A stretch of 64,000 nt of DNA. Source: Pseudomonas brenneri. GTDB taxonomy: Bacteria; Pseudomonadota; Gammaproteobacteria; Pseudomonadales; Pseudomonadaceae. The stretch spans positions 1 through 64,000 of the forward strand of contig NZ_VFIL01000012.1 in the NCBI RefSeq assembly GCF_007858285.1, written 5' to 3'. The position numbers and the translations under genes are program-made. Below are positions 7,054 to 15,375 of the stretch, in pieces. A model generated the notes under the pieces. It worked only from the letters and a program-made list of their open reading frames with translations, was not told the origin of the DNA and did not search any database. Numbering within the stretch: the first letter of the stretch is position 1; each line of letters starts with the position of its first letter.

Positions 7054-9483
7054 TCAGAACTCCAGGGTGCTGGACAACGACACCTGGCGCGCATCGCCCA
7101 TGGACACAAACAAACGGCTGACGGCCGAGGTGTAGTAGGTACGGTCAAACAGGTTCTTCACGTTGAGCTGGAACTTGACCTTCTGCCCGTCGACCCGGGT
7201 GTCGTAGGTGGCAAATGCATCGGCCACGGTGTAGCCCGGCAGGTCGAAGCTGTTGAGGGCATCACCGGCACGTTCGCCCACGTAACGGGCACCCGCACCG
7301 ACGCGCAGTTGATCGCCACCCACGATCGTGCCGAAGTCATACACGGCGGATAAAGCCGCCGTATTTTTCGCCACGTTTTGCAGGTTATTGCCCTTGTAGG
7401 TCGGGTCTTCGGTGACTTCTGCGTCGGTGTAGGCATAACTGCCGATGAGGCTCCACTGGTCAGTCAATTGCCCGCTCAGGTCCATCTCCAGGCCACGGGA
7501 GCGCACTTTGCCGGCGACGCTGTAGATCGAGGTCGCACCCTCGGTGATCGACACCAGCACGTTGCGCTTGTGGATATCAAACAACGCGACGTTGGCGGTG
7601 ATGCACCCCGGTATATCGAGCTTGGCTCCCAGTTCCCAGGACTTGGACTGTTCCGGGGCGATGCTGCCGTCAATCACCATCTTATTATCCAACGGCGCGA
7701 TGGTGGAGTTGGGCTTGAACGATTCGGTGTAGCTGCCATAGAACGACAACTCATCGGTGTAGCGGTACACCAGGCCGGCGCGGGGCACCCACTTCTGGCC
7801 GTTGCTGTCGGTGTTGGCGGTAAACGGGCGGCCCTTGCCGGCGTACTGGTCGTACGCCTGGAAGCGTGCGCCACCGACCAAGATCCACTGGTCGGTCAGG
7901 TGGATCGCGTCCTGAAAAAACACGGAGTCGCTGCGCAGCAGGTCGGTCTGGTTGCTGTCCGGCGCACTGACGGTAGTGCCCGCCACTTCGCGGCCATACA
8001 CCGGGTCGTTGTAATTGAACACGCTGCGGCTGGCCTGGCGGATCAGGTCGGCGCGGTAGATCTTGCGGTACTCGTCATCCAGGCCGAACACCAGGTCATG
8101 GCGCATGCCGGCCACGTCCACCTTGCCTTCGAGGCTGACGGTGGTGAAGCGGTCGGTGGTCAGCGCGCCCTGGGTGCCGTCCATATTGCGATTCAAGGTG
8201 CCATTGGCGTTGACCTTGCTCACACGCACCTGGCTGGCGTCGTAGGTTTCGCGGTTCCAGCTGTAGCCGAAATGGGCCTTCCAGTCGTCGTTCAGATCGT
8301 GGTCGACCTCGAAGCGATACAGGTCGGAACGGCCTTCCATATTGTTGAACGGCTCGTCCAGGCGACGCGTGGCCGGGATGTCCAGCGGGTGATTGGTCTT
8401 GGGGTCGATGGCCGTACCACGGTCGAACGGCGAGAGGAATTCACGGTGCTCGTAGGCCAGCAATACCTTGGTGCTGTCGCCGTACCAGGCCAGGGAGGGG
8501 GCGATCACGCTTTCACGGTAGGTGCCGAAGTTGCGCCAGTAATCTTCGTCCTGATGGTCGACGATCAACCGGTAAGCCAGGCCGCTGTCGCCAATCGGGC
8601 CGGTGGTGTCGAGGGTGCCGCCGCTGCCGTTCTTGCCGCTGCCATAGGTCGAGCCACGCACGGTCAGCGCGGTGGATGGGGTCAACTCGGGTTTCTTGCT
8701 GACAATGTTGATCACGCCGCCCGGGTCCTGGATGCCATACAGCAACGACGCCGGGCCCTTGAGCACTTCGACACGCTCGGCGGTTTCGTTCAGCGCCCGG
8801 CCCTGCACCACGGGCATACCGTCGCGCATGACCGAACCGTTACGGTTGTCGCCAAAACCGCGCAACATCACCGCATCCTGGGTACTGCCCAAGGTGTTGG
8901 CCTGGGTGATGCCACTGATATTGCCCAAGGCATCATCGAGGTTGCGCGGCACCTGGTCGCGCATCACCTGGGCCGGCACCATGTTCACGGTTTGCGGGGT
9001 TTCCAACAGCAATCCCTGGGAACGCATCACCGAACTGGTGGGCGGCGGCTGGTAGCTGTTGGTTTGCTGCGGGTTGACGCCACTGATGGTGGTGGCCCCC
9101 AGGTTCAATGCGCCTTCGGTGGGTGCCGGCTCCAGCGCCAGGGTGCGCGCGTCGATCTGGCGCAAGGTCAAGCCGGTATTGCCCAGCAAGCGCTGCAGGG
9201 CCTGGGCCGCACTCATCCGCCCGCTGACAGCCGGGGCGTTGAGGGTGTAGGGGGCTTCGTCGGTATAAACCACACTGATGCCGGTCACGCGGCTGAAATC
9301 GCTCAGGGCCTGGGGCAACGGTTTGGCCTGGAGCGCGAAGTTGAAGAGCGTGCTTTGCTGCTGCGCATCTGCCGCCTGCGCCAGGCTCAAGGGCAGTACT
9401 GCCAGACTTGAAGCGACCAGAAGGGAGGCTCCCAGCCACTGTTTAACCGAACCGCCTGCCGCCGACTTTGCCCTGGACTTCAT
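7054..9483 (-). CDS. TonB-dependent siderophore receptor with signalling (STN) domain
   Basis: Outer-membrane ferric-siderophore receptor of 809 residues. A signal peptide ends near AQAADA. The STN signalling domain (about 42-115) marks a transducer that talks to an anti-sigma factor. Then come the plug (VMLRGFGDNRNGSVMRDGMP, and LYGIQDPGGVINIVSKKP) and the barrel, ending in the aromatic residue of STLEF. It lies downstream of its likely partners, an ECF sigma factor and FecR-type anti-sigma factor, with the L36B gene in between. The plug and barrel resemble hydroxamate receptors of the FoxA/FiuA/FhuE group, but the ligand cannot be fixed from sequence. Confidence 0.93.
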   Translation of the reverse strand: MKSRAKSAAGGSVKQWLGASLLVASSLAVLPLSLAQAADAQQQSTLFNFALQAKPLPQALSDFSRVTGISVVYTDEAPYTLNAPAVSGRMSAAQALQRLLGNTGLTLRQIDARTLALEPAPTEGALNLGATTISGVNPQQTNSYQPPPTSSVMRSQGLLLETPQTVNMVPAQVMRDQVPRNLDDALGNISGITQANTLGSTQDAVMLRGFGDNRNGSVMRDGMPVVQGRALNETAERVEVLKGPASLLYGIQDPGGVINIVSKKPELTPSTALTVRGSTYGSGKNGSGGTLDTTGPIGDSGLAYRLIVDHQDEDYWRNFGTYRESVIAPSLAWYGDSTKVLLAYEHREFLSPFDRGTAIDPKTNHPLDIPATRRLDEPFNNMEGRSDLYRFEVDHDLNDDWKAHFGYSWNRETYDASQVRVSKVNANGTLNRNMDGTQGALTTDRFTTVSLEGKVDVAGMRHDLVFGLDDEYRKIYRADLIRQASRSVFNYNDPVYGREVAGTTVSAPDSNQTDLLRSDSVFFQDAIHLTDQWILVGGARFQAYDQYAGKGRPFTANTDSNGQKWVPRAGLVYRYTDELSFYGSYTESFKPNSTIAPLDNKMVIDGSIAPEQSKSWELGAKLDIPGCITANVALFDIHKRNVLVSITEGATSIYSVAGKVRSRGLEMDLSGQLTDQWSLIGSYAYTDAEVTEDPTYKGNNLQNVAKNTAALSAVYDFGTIVGGDQLRVGAGARYVGERAGDALNSFDLPGYTVADAFATYDTRVDGQKVKFQLNVKNLFDRTYYTSAVSRLFVSMGDARQVSLSSTLEF

Positions 9484-9568
9484 GCTTGAGCACCCGTGTA
9501 GAAAACGCTGTTAATGCGAATTGATCGCAGTTTCAAGCACTACACGGATGGCGCGGGGTTTTACCTCA

Positions 9569-9592
9569 GGTGAAATTGAAAATAATTTCACC
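9569..9592. repeat. Perfect inverted repeat upstream of the siderophore receptor
   Basis: GGTGAAATT (9569-9577) and AATTTCACC (9584-9592) form a perfect 9-bp stem with a six-base loop, directly after the L36B stop codon. It has no U-run, so it is a poor terminator. It matches a Fur box at only about 12 of 19 positions. It could be an operator or part of the ECF-sigma promoter of the receptor. Confidence 0.5.
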
Positions 9593-9593
9593 G

Positions 9594-9743
9594 TCAGCCT
9601 TTGTTCTTGTTTTTCGCCCCGCCCTGACGGGCCTTGAAGCGCGGGTTGGACTTGCAGATCACATAGATCCGCCCCCGACGCTTGACGATCTGGCAGTCGC
9701 GATGACGGTTCTTGGCTTCTTTGAGTGAGGACAGCACTTTCAT
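9594..9743 (-). CDS. rpmJ2: Ribosomal protein L36, type B (zinc-free paralogue)
   Basis: 49-residue protein beginning MKVLSSLKEAKNRHRDCQIV and continuing RRGRIYVICKSNPRFKARQ, the standard sequence of L36B (also called YkgO). It lacks the four-ligand zinc ribbon of ordinary L36; only Cys17 and Cys30 remain. Such C-minus paralogues replace the zinc form in zinc starvation and are normally repressed by Zur. ATG 9741-9743 follows GGAGCC. The lysine-rich tail (GGAKNKNKG) is longer than usual. It sits, oddly, between the anti-sigma gene and the siderophore receptor, and no L31B gene adjoins it. Confidence 0.93.
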   Translation of the reverse strand: MKVLSSLKEAKNRHRDCQIVKRRGRIYVICKSNPRFKARQGGAKNKNKG

Positions 9744-9762
9744 GGGGGAGGCTCCTGGATAT

Positions 9763-9779
9763 GAATGTAATAACATATC
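9763..9779. promoter_or_regulatory. Possible Zur operator upstream of rpmJ2
   Basis: GAATGTAATAACATATC contains ATGT-N4-ACAT in an AT-rich stretch 20 bp upstream of the rpmJ2 start, reminiscent of Zur boxes with a GTTAT core. Symmetry outside the core is poor. The call leans on the known zinc control of L36B genes more than on the sequence. Confidence 0.3.
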
Positions 9780-9851
9780 ATAAATACAAATAAGAACCGT
9801 TATCAACTTTCTTTCAGTCATCCGCTATTCCTGTGGGAGGCGGTGTTTTTG

Positions 9852-10829
9852 TTAGCGGACGACGATCAGCCGGCCCAGCACGCTGTGCTGCTCAAAACCC
9901 AGCACCGCCTGCAAGGCCTTGAGCACCGCCTCGGGGTTGTTGCTCGGGAAGCTGCCGCTGACCCGGCGGGCGCCGAGTGCGTCGTTGAGCAGCAGGATAC
10001 GGCCGGGGTAATAGCGGGAAAGGTCTTTGACCACATCGGCCAAAGGGGTCTTGTAGTAATTGAGCCAGCCATCACGCCAGGCCATGCGCGCTTCGCTGTT
10101 CACCGCATGCATCTCGTCGGCCACACCCTCGCTGTAGGCCACTTGCTGGTCGGCCGTCAGAATCTGCTGAGTACCCTGCGCCGACGGTTTGACCCCCACC
10201 CGCCCCGACAACACGGTCACCTGGGCGCCCGCCGGTTGCAGGCGCACTTCAAACTGCGTGCCCAGCACTCGCGCTTCGCCGCTGCCGGCGTGCACCACAA
10301 AAGGCTGGCCGGTGTGGGTGACGCTGAAAAAACCGGCGCCACGGCGCAGTTGGATCTGCCGCTCGCCGTGGCGAAAATCCACGGCAATCGCACTGTCGGC
10401 ATCCAGGGTGACCTGGCTTTGATCGGCCAGGATCACGGTTTTGACTTGCCCAGGCAAGCTGACGTAATCGGCGCCCAGGTCATCGACCCAGCGCTGCGGC
10501 TGCCAGCCCGCGCCCATCGACACCATCAACAACAGACATGCCGCCAGGGCGACGGCCCCCGACCAGCGGCGCACACGGGAGCGCTTCGCGGCGTCCATGG
10601 CCTTCAGGTAACGCTGCAAAGCCAAGGCGTCTTCGTCGGCCAGGGTGCTCGCCGGTACTTCGCTCAACTCCCACAACACCTGCGCCTGGGCATACGCCTC
10701 GACGTGGGCCGGGTCGGCACGCAGCCAGCGGCTGAACGTGGCCTGGTCGCCACTGCTGGGCGCATCGTGCAGCAGGCTGAGCCAGGCCAGGGCGGCCTGT
10801 TCCTGGGCGGGTGTCGGGGTGGTGGTCAC
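9852..10829 (-). CDS. FecR-type anti-sigma factor/regulator
   Basis: Inner-membrane signal relay of 325 residues that holds an ECF sigma factor inactive until the loaded receptor signals. The cytoplasmic N-terminus (WLSLLHDAPSSGDQATFSRW) matches the FecR N-terminal domain. A single membrane segment near 90-108 (AVALAACLLLMVSMGAGW) is followed by the periplasmic FecR domain (VTLDADSAIAVDF) and a C-terminal domain that meets the receptor. It overlaps the upstream sigma gene by an ATGA, indicating translational coupling. Together with the receptor at 7054-9483 it forms a cell-surface-signalling triad. Confidence 0.92.
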   Translation of the reverse strand: MTTTPTPAQEQAALAWLSLLHDAPSSGDQATFSRWLRADPAHVEAYAQAQVLWELSEVPASTLADEDALALQRYLKAMDAAKRSRVRRWSGAVALAACLLLMVSMGAGWQPQRWVDDLGADYVSLPGQVKTVILADQSQVTLDADSAIAVDFRHGERQIQLRRGAGFFSVTHTGQPFVVHAGSGEARVLGTQFEVRLQPAGAQVTVLSGRVGVKPSAQGTQQILTADQQVAYSEGVADEMHAVNSEARMAWRDGWLNYYKTPLADVVKDLSRYYPGRILLLNDALGARRVSGSFPSNNPEAVLKALQAVLGFEQHSVLGRLIVVR

Positions 10830-11404
10830 GGTGCTTTCCCTGGCGAACGTGGCGGATGGGCTTCCCGAAGGCTGGCTTTGCAGGCTTCGAGGGCGCGCAT
10901 CATATGTTTTTCCACAGCGCTTTGGGACAGGCCCATGGCCTTGGCGATTTCGGCGTACTTGCGCCCGTGGATCCGGTTGAGCAAAAAAATCTGCCGCGTG
11001 CGTTCCGGCAAACGGCGCAGCGCCGCTTCGACATGACGCAGGTCGTTGCCGGCCTCCAGCGCGGCCTGGGGCTCGCAGCCAGAATGATCCTGCTGTTCCG
11101 GCAGCCAGCCTTCATTGCCGCGCACCCGCGCGCCTTCGCTGCGCAGGTGGTCGATGGCGATATTGCCGGCGCAGCGCAGCAGGTAGGTGCTCAGTTCCTC
11201 AACCTGCACCAGGGGCCGGCGCCAGAAACGCAGGAACAAATCCTGCACCAGGTCCGCCGCCGTCGCACGGCAGCCTACGCGGCGGCTGACCAAGGCCTCC
11301 ATCTGTGAACGCTGGGACAAAAACACCTGCAGGAAATGTGCGCGCCCGCCCGACGATTCGGCGCGGGGGTGATCCTGGGATTCGGGCGGCGTGGTGATCA
11401 TCAA
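10826..11404 (-). CDS. ECF sigma factor, FecI family (system 1)
   Basis: 192-residue extracytoplasmic-function sigma factor with region 2 (ADLVQDLFLRFWRRP) and region 4 (YAEIAKAMGLSQSAVEKHMM). It should direct transcription of the siderophore receptor at 7054-9483. It is the fourth gene of a run DUF3649-PepSY-DUF3325-sigma, with only six bases separating it from the DUF3325 gene, so it is probably driven by the Fur-box promoter near 13643 and not by a promoter of its own. That arrangement ties signalling to the reductase-like PepSY protein. Confidence 0.92.
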   Translation of the reverse strand: MMITTPPESQDHPRAESSGGRAHFLQVFLSQRSQMEALVSRRVGCRATAADLVQDLFLRFWRRPLVQVEELSTYLLRCAGNIAIDHLRSEGARVRGNEGWLPEQQDHSGCEPQAALEAGNDLRHVEAALRRLPERTRQIFLLNRIHGRKYAEIAKAMGLSQSAVEKHMMRALEACKASLREAHPPRSPGKAP

Positions 11405-11410
11405 GGCGGC

Positions 11411-11737
11411 TCAGAGGGTCGCGAAGGCCGCAACGGGGCTGGCCAGCAGGCCGACGCCCGCCAGGATCAGGGCCAGCCTTGGCCGATAGGGCATCAACAA
11501 CACCAGCAACAGCGCACTGAGCATCAGCACCGCACACCAGTCCACCAGCCCGCGACTCCAACCAGCCGCCTGCACTGCCGGCCAGATCGACACCAGCAAC
11601 AGCAGCCAACCGCCCAGGCGCAAACCCAGGCGCCGGCGTGGCGAAGGTTTGCTGTGCAGCAACTCGCCGTGATGGCGATCCAGGGACAGGCACAGCGCGG
11701 TGAAGCCCGCATAGCACAACAACAAGGCCAACAACAT
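11411..11737 (-). CDS. DUF3325 family small membrane protein
   Basis: 108-residue hydrophobic protein with about three membrane helices (MLLALLLCYAGFTALCL, LGGWLLLLVSIWPAVQAAGW, VLMLSALLLVLLMPY) and an HHGELL segment after helix one. It fits the DUF3325 family, found beside PepSY membrane proteins in iron-uptake loci. Its start overlaps the PepSY stop codon (TGATG), so the two are translationally coupled. Molecular function is unknown; a helper in siderophore-iron reduction or heme handling is a guess from context. Confidence 0.8.
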   Translation of the reverse strand: MLLALLLCYAGFTALCLSLDRHHGELLHSKPSPRRRLGLRLGGWLLLLVSIWPAVQAAGWSRGLVDWCAVLMLSALLLVLLMPYRPRLALILAGVGLLASPVAAFATL

Positions 11738-13311
11738 CAGTTCACCTCGCCTTTGAGCGTCAACGGCCGGGCGCGCTCGGCCTTGGGCTGCGCGGCGCTG
11801 CGGTGTTGCATCTTCCAGGCCGCCCAAGCCAGGAACAGGCCACTGCCCAGGCAGGTCAGGTCAAAGCCGGCCATCGCCCAATCGCCTTTGGCCAGCGATA
11901 CACCCAAGTGTTCGGAGGTAGTCAGCGCGTTGAGCAGCGGCACGCCGATAAACAGCAAGGCACCCACCGCCAATTGTTCGACCCAAGCCCGGCGGCCACG
12001 GCGCAGCATGGCGTGCAGCAGGGTCAGGCCCCAGGCAATAAAGAAGCCCTGCACTTCCCAGTCCGAACGTTCGGCGAAGTTCGCAGGCAGCAAGCGATTG
12101 GCCCAGAAAAACACGGCGATGGCGATGACCAGCCCGGACATGCTGGCAACGTTCAGCACCTCCACCAGGCGCAGCTCAAACGGCATCACTCCGGTTTTTG
12201 CGTGCTTGAGCTGACGCTTGCCCAGCCAGATCACCAGGCCGGTGCCGATCATCGCCGTACCCGCCAGGCCACAGATAAAGTACAGCCAGCGCAGCACCGG
12301 GCCGGCGAAGTGGCCCATGTGCAAGCCGTAGAAACTGCCACCAATCGCCATCGGCAGCGACTGTTCGGCACTGACACGCAGCACCTCACCGGTGGTGCCA
12401 TTAAAGGACACGGTGCTGCCGAACTCATGCACCACCCGGTCAGAGCCGGCGCGGGAAACATTGACCGAGACATTCACATCGCCTGGGTTGTTCACCGCCA
12501 AGCGCCCTACATGCCCACCGTCCCACTGCGCCCGAGCCTGCTCCACCAACGGCGCCAACGGCAGCAGTTTGCCCGGTTGGCCGAGAGCCGGCGCGTTGTT
12601 GGTGGCCGGGAACAGCTCATTGAAGAATGCACGGGTGTTGCCGTCATAAGAGGCAAGAATGCTGGCCGGCATGACCATCGTCATGAAAATCACCAGGCTG
12701 CTGTAGGTGATCATCAGGTGGAACGGCAGCACCAGCACACCGACCGCGTTGTGCCCGTCGAGCCAGGAGCGCTGGCCCTTGCGCGGGCGGAAGGTGAAGA
12801 AGTCCTTGAAGATTTTCTTGTGGGTGATGATCCCAGTGATCAGCGCGACAAACATCACCATCGCCGCGATGGTCGACAGCCAGCGGCCCCAGGGATGGGG
12901 CATCTGCAACTGGAAATGGAACCGATAGAAGAATTCGCCGCCCATGGTTTCACGGGCCTGGAGTTGCTCGCCGGAAACCGGGTCGAGCAGTTTTTCGATG
13001 AAGTTACCGCGTCGGCCTGGGTCGATCTTGTCTTGCCACATCACCGATAAACCAGGCTCGCGACCGTTGGGCAGGTTGATAAACCAACGCGCGGCCGTGG
13101 GTGCGTGCTGTTCCAGATAGCTTTGCGCCACGGCCAGGCTGCGGGCATCGTCCACCGCATGGGCCGGCACTTCCGGCTGCATCCAGTGGGTGATTTCATC
13201 CTTGAAGTAAGCGAGGGTGCCGGTGAGGAAAATCGCGAACAGCAACCAGCCGAAAATCAACCCGGCCCAGGTGTGTAACCAGGCCATTGCCTGACGGAAA
13301 CCCTCTTTCAT
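11737..13311 (-). CDS. PepSY-associated membrane protein (putative siderophore-iron reductase)
   Basis: 524-residue inner-membrane protein of the PepSY_TM family. There are four clear helices: near 14-35 (GLIFGWLLFAIFLTGTL), near 150-170, around 205-225, and near 365-390. Conserved histidines in or near helices (HTWAG, HFQLQMPHPWG, HNAVGV, HMGHFAGP) suit heme or metal ligation. Relatives such as FpvG in P. aeruginosa assist reductive iron release from pyoverdine. ATG 13309-13311 is chosen because it overlaps the upstream stop in the usual ATGA manner. It is the central gene of a Fur-type operon feeding into the ECF sigma gene. Confidence 0.88.
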   Translation of the reverse strand: MKEGFRQAMAWLHTWAGLIFGWLLFAIFLTGTLAYFKDEITHWMQPEVPAHAVDDARSLAVAQSYLEQHAPTAARWFINLPNGREPGLSVMWQDKIDPGRRGNFIEKLLDPVSGEQLQARETMGGEFFYRFHFQLQMPHPWGRWLSTIAAMVMFVALITGIITHKKIFKDFFTFRPRKGQRSWLDGHNAVGVLVLPFHLMITYSSLVIFMTMVMPASILASYDGNTRAFFNELFPATNNAPALGQPGKLLPLAPLVEQARAQWDGGHVGRLAVNNPGDVNVSVNVSRAGSDRVVHEFGSTVSFNGTTGEVLRVSAEQSLPMAIGGSFYGLHMGHFAGPVLRWLYFICGLAGTAMIGTGLVIWLGKRQLKHAKTGVMPFELRLVEVLNVASMSGLVIAIAVFFWANRLLPANFAERSDWEVQGFFIAWGLTLLHAMLRRGRRAWVEQLAVGALLFIGVPLLNALTTSEHLGVSLAKGDWAMAGFDLTCLGSGLFLAWAAWKMQHRSAAQPKAERARPLTLKGEVN

Positions 13312-13610
13312 GGGTGCGCCATCCAATAAGCCAGGCCAGCCAGGGTGGCCAATATCGCGCTGGGCACCAGCACACCAAACCAGGCACGGGCGGCTGTGCG
13401 GCAGGCAAAACACCAGATCACCGCCAGCAGGTAGAACACAAAGGAACTGAGCATGCCGCTGACCACCGCATCGGCACGGGAAATGGGCAGCCATAAGGTC
13501 AGGCAGACACTGGCCAGGGACGCCAGCATGTAGCCGCCGACGACAGCGGCCAACAGCCGCGAGGTCACAGCAAGACGATAAGAAAGAGGAAGTGAGGCTT
13601 TGCGTTTCAT
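13308..13610 (-). CDS. DUF3649 family small membrane protein
   Basis: 100-residue protein with three predicted membrane helices (LLAAVVGGYMLASLASVCLTL, GMLSSFVFYLLAVIWCF, LVPSAILATLAGLAYWM). It matches DUF3649, a family that accompanies PepSY and DUF3325 genes in pseudomonad iron loci. It is the first gene of the operon, 33 bp downstream of a good Fur-box match. No catalytic residues can be pointed to. Confidence 0.8.
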   Translation of the reverse strand: MKRKASLPLSYRLAVTSRLLAAVVGGYMLASLASVCLTLWLPISRADAVVSGMLSSFVFYLLAVIWCFACRTAARAWFGVLVPSAILATLAGLAYWMAHP

Positions 13611-13642
13611 GCCGAAGGCGCCTGGTTCATCAGGGCTGCGAG

Positions 13643-13661
13643 TTTAATGATAAATATTCTC
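13643..13661. promoter_or_regulatory. Fur box in front of the DUF3649-PepSY operon
   Basis: TTTAATGATAAATATTCTC agrees with the 19-bp Fur consensus at 14 positions, including the AATGATAA core. It lies 33-51 bp upstream of the DUF3649 start and supports iron repression of the DUF3649-PepSY-DUF3325-fecI-fecR run. Confidence 0.7.
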
Positions 13662-13702
13662 ATAAGCAAAAGAGAACGGATTAACAGAGCGACGAACATC
13701 AA

Positions 13703-13732
13703 ATGTGGGAGCTGGCTTGCCTGCTCCCACAG
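13703..13732. repeat. Single REP hairpin
   Basis: TGTGGGAGCTGGCTTGCCTG followed by CTCCCACAG: a solitary REP of the GTGGGAGC class in the divergent region between the two iron systems. Confidence 0.75.
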
Positions 13733-13804
13733 GGTTCTGTTGCGGCTATAAAGCCCCCATCGGTCTCCTGCTGATTGCCGAATGCCACCTCGCAACCCTA
13801 CAAT

Positions 13805-13823
13805 GCGAACAATTCTCGTTACC
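13805..13823. promoter_or_regulatory. Fur-like box in front of fecI2
   Basis: GCGAACAATTCTCGTTACC agrees with the Fur consensus at about 11 of 19 positions and resembles the AATTCTC half of known fecI operators. It ends 24 bp before the GTG start preferred for fecI, and would lie inside the coding region if translation began at the ATG at 13775. Confidence 0.5.
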
Positions 13824-13846
13824 TACAGCATGCAGATGCTGCCGGA

Positions 13847-14344
13847 GTGTTCGCGTTGCGGCCGTCCAATACCGTCGAAGTCCTGTATCACGACCATCAC
13901 CTCTGGCTGACCGGCTGGTTGCGACGCAAGCTCGGCTGCCCGCAAAGCGCCGCCGACCTGACCCAGGACACGTTCATCCGTGTACTGACGGCACGTGACA
14001 CACCGACGCTGATCGAACCGCGTGCCTTCCTGACGACCATCGCCAAACGCGTGCTGTTCAACCATTACCGCCGCCAGGACCTGGAACGCGCCTACCTCGA
14101 CGCCCTGGCGCAGATGCCCGAGCACGTTGCGCCTTCGGAAGAAGACCGGGCCATCATCCTGCAAACCCTGATGGAGCTGGACCAGTTACTCGACGGTTTG
14201 CCAGTGCTGGTCAAGCGCGCCTTCCTGCTGGCCCAACTCGACGGCCTGACTTATCCACAGATCGCTGCCGAACTGGGGATCTCCATCGCCACCGTCAAAC
14301 GACATCTGAATAAAGCCGCCATGCGCTGCTACTTTGCCCTATGA
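13847..14344 (+). CDS. fecI: ECF sigma factor FecI (ferric citrate system)
   Basis: 165-residue ECF sigma factor closely resembling E. coli FecI (remembered alignment): YHDHHLWLTGWLRRKLGCPQ at the N-terminus, DLTQDTFIRVL and EPRAFLTTIAKRVL in region 2, and LDGLTYPQIAAELGISIATV in region 4. An upstream ATG at 13775 would add 24 residues. That extension has no FecI counterpart and overlaps a Fur-like box, so GTG 13847 is preferred. It should transcribe fecA at 15376. It overlaps fecR by ATGA. Confidence 0.9.
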   Translation: MFALRPSNTVEVLYHDHHLWLTGWLRRKLGCPQSAADLTQDTFIRVLTARDTPTLIEPRAFLTTIAKRVLFNHYRRQDLERAYLDALAQMPEHVAPSEEDRAIILQTLMELDQLLDGLPVLVKRAFLLAQLDGLTYPQIAAELGISIATVKRHLNKAAMRCYFAL

Positions 14345-15285
14345 ACCCCGCCGCGAACTTCTCGACCCAGGTCGCCGAACAGGCGGTGCAGTGGCTGATG
14401 CAAATGCAGCAAGGCCCGCTCAACCCGCGCCAGCAGGCCAATTGGCAACGTTGGCTGGACGCCCACAGCGAACATCAACGGGCATGGGAGCATATCCAGC
14501 GGGTCAACCAGCGCCTGCGCGGGATGCCATCGCCCTTGGCCCATGCGGCGTTGAACGCACCGAAATCCAGCAGCCGGCGCCAGGCGCTGAAACTGCTGCT
14601 GATCCTCGGTGTCGGCTCCGCCGCGACCTGGGGCCTGCGCCAGCAACACCTGATCCCGCCGCTGAGCGCCGACTACCGCAGCCCCCTCGGCCAGCGGCGC
14701 AAGGTGCAACTGGCCGAAGGCAGCCAATTGCAACTCAATACCGCCAGTGCGGTGGACGTGCAGTTCGATGGCCCACAACGCCTGATCCGCCTGCTCGAAG
14801 GCGAGATATTACTGCGCGCCAACACCCCGTTGCAGATCATCACCGGCCAGGGCATCGTCACCACCCAGGCGGCACAGGTGAATGTGCGCCAGTTCAACGA
14901 TCACACCCAAGTGGCAGTGCTGGACGGCCAGGTGGAGATTGCACCCAGGTCCTACAGCGGCCTGCCCCTGACCCTGGAGAAATCCCGCCAGGCCAACCTC
15001 ACCCGCAAAGGCTGGGATACGCCGCGCCTGACCGATGCCAACACTGGCGCCTGGGCCGACGGCATGCTGGTGGCGTCGCACATGCGCCTGGCCGATTTCC
15101 TCGAAGAACTGAGCCGTTATCGCCGCGGCCAATTGCAGTGTGACCCGCTGGTGGCCAACCTGCTGATCTCCGGCAGCTACCCGCTGGACGACAGCGAACG
15201 CATTCTGGACCTGCTGCAAATCAGCCTGCCGGTCAAAGTCCGGCGCTTTACCCGTTACTGGGTCAGCGTCGAAGCCCGTGCATGA
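14341..15285 (+). CDS. fecR: FecR anti-sigma factor/regulator (ferric citrate system)
   Basis: 314-residue inner-membrane relay between FecA and FecI. The N-terminal cytoplasmic domain (AVQWLMQMQQGPLNPRQQAN and WQRWLDAHSEHQRAWEHI) is the DUF4880-type FecR start. A membrane segment lies near 84-100 (LKLLLILGVGSAATWGL), followed by the periplasmic FecR domain (LNTASAVDVQFDGPQRLIRL) and a C-terminal region that contacts the receptor signalling domain. Coupled translation with fecI through an ATGA overlap and the 90-bp gap to fecA give the classic fecIRA order. Confidence 0.93.
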   Translation: MNPAANFSTQVAEQAVQWLMQMQQGPLNPRQQANWQRWLDAHSEHQRAWEHIQRVNQRLRGMPSPLAHAALNAPKSSSRRQALKLLLILGVGSAATWGLRQQHLIPPLSADYRSPLGQRRKVQLAEGSQLQLNTASAVDVQFDGPQRLIRLLEGEILLRANTPLQIITGQGIVTTQAAQVNVRQFNDHTQVAVLDGQVEIAPRSYSGLPLTLEKSRQANLTRKGWDTPRLTDANTGAWADGMLVASHMRLADFLEELSRYRRGQLQCDPLVANLLISGSYPLDDSERILDLLQISLPVKVRRFTRYWVSVEARA

Positions 15286-15375
15286 ATTATTTTCTGCAAA
15301 CGTGAGCCGTTTTCCCGATCTCGCGTGACAGACAAGGAAAGCCACCCGGATTCCCTTCTCTCAGGAACGTTCTTC

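Noticed and set aside
7378..9411. 677-codon open frame opposite the siderophore receptor
   Set aside because: Composition-driven antisense frame; rich in His/Gln/Arg with no domain, while the receptor reads fully on the other strand.
9569..9592. Inverted repeat as a Fur box
   Set aside because: Only about 12 of 19 consensus positions match; listed as an inverted repeat of unknown role instead.
13775..13846. ATG at 13775 as the fecI start
   Set aside because: It would put the Fur-like box inside the coding region and add residues with no FecI counterpart; GTG 13847 is preferred.
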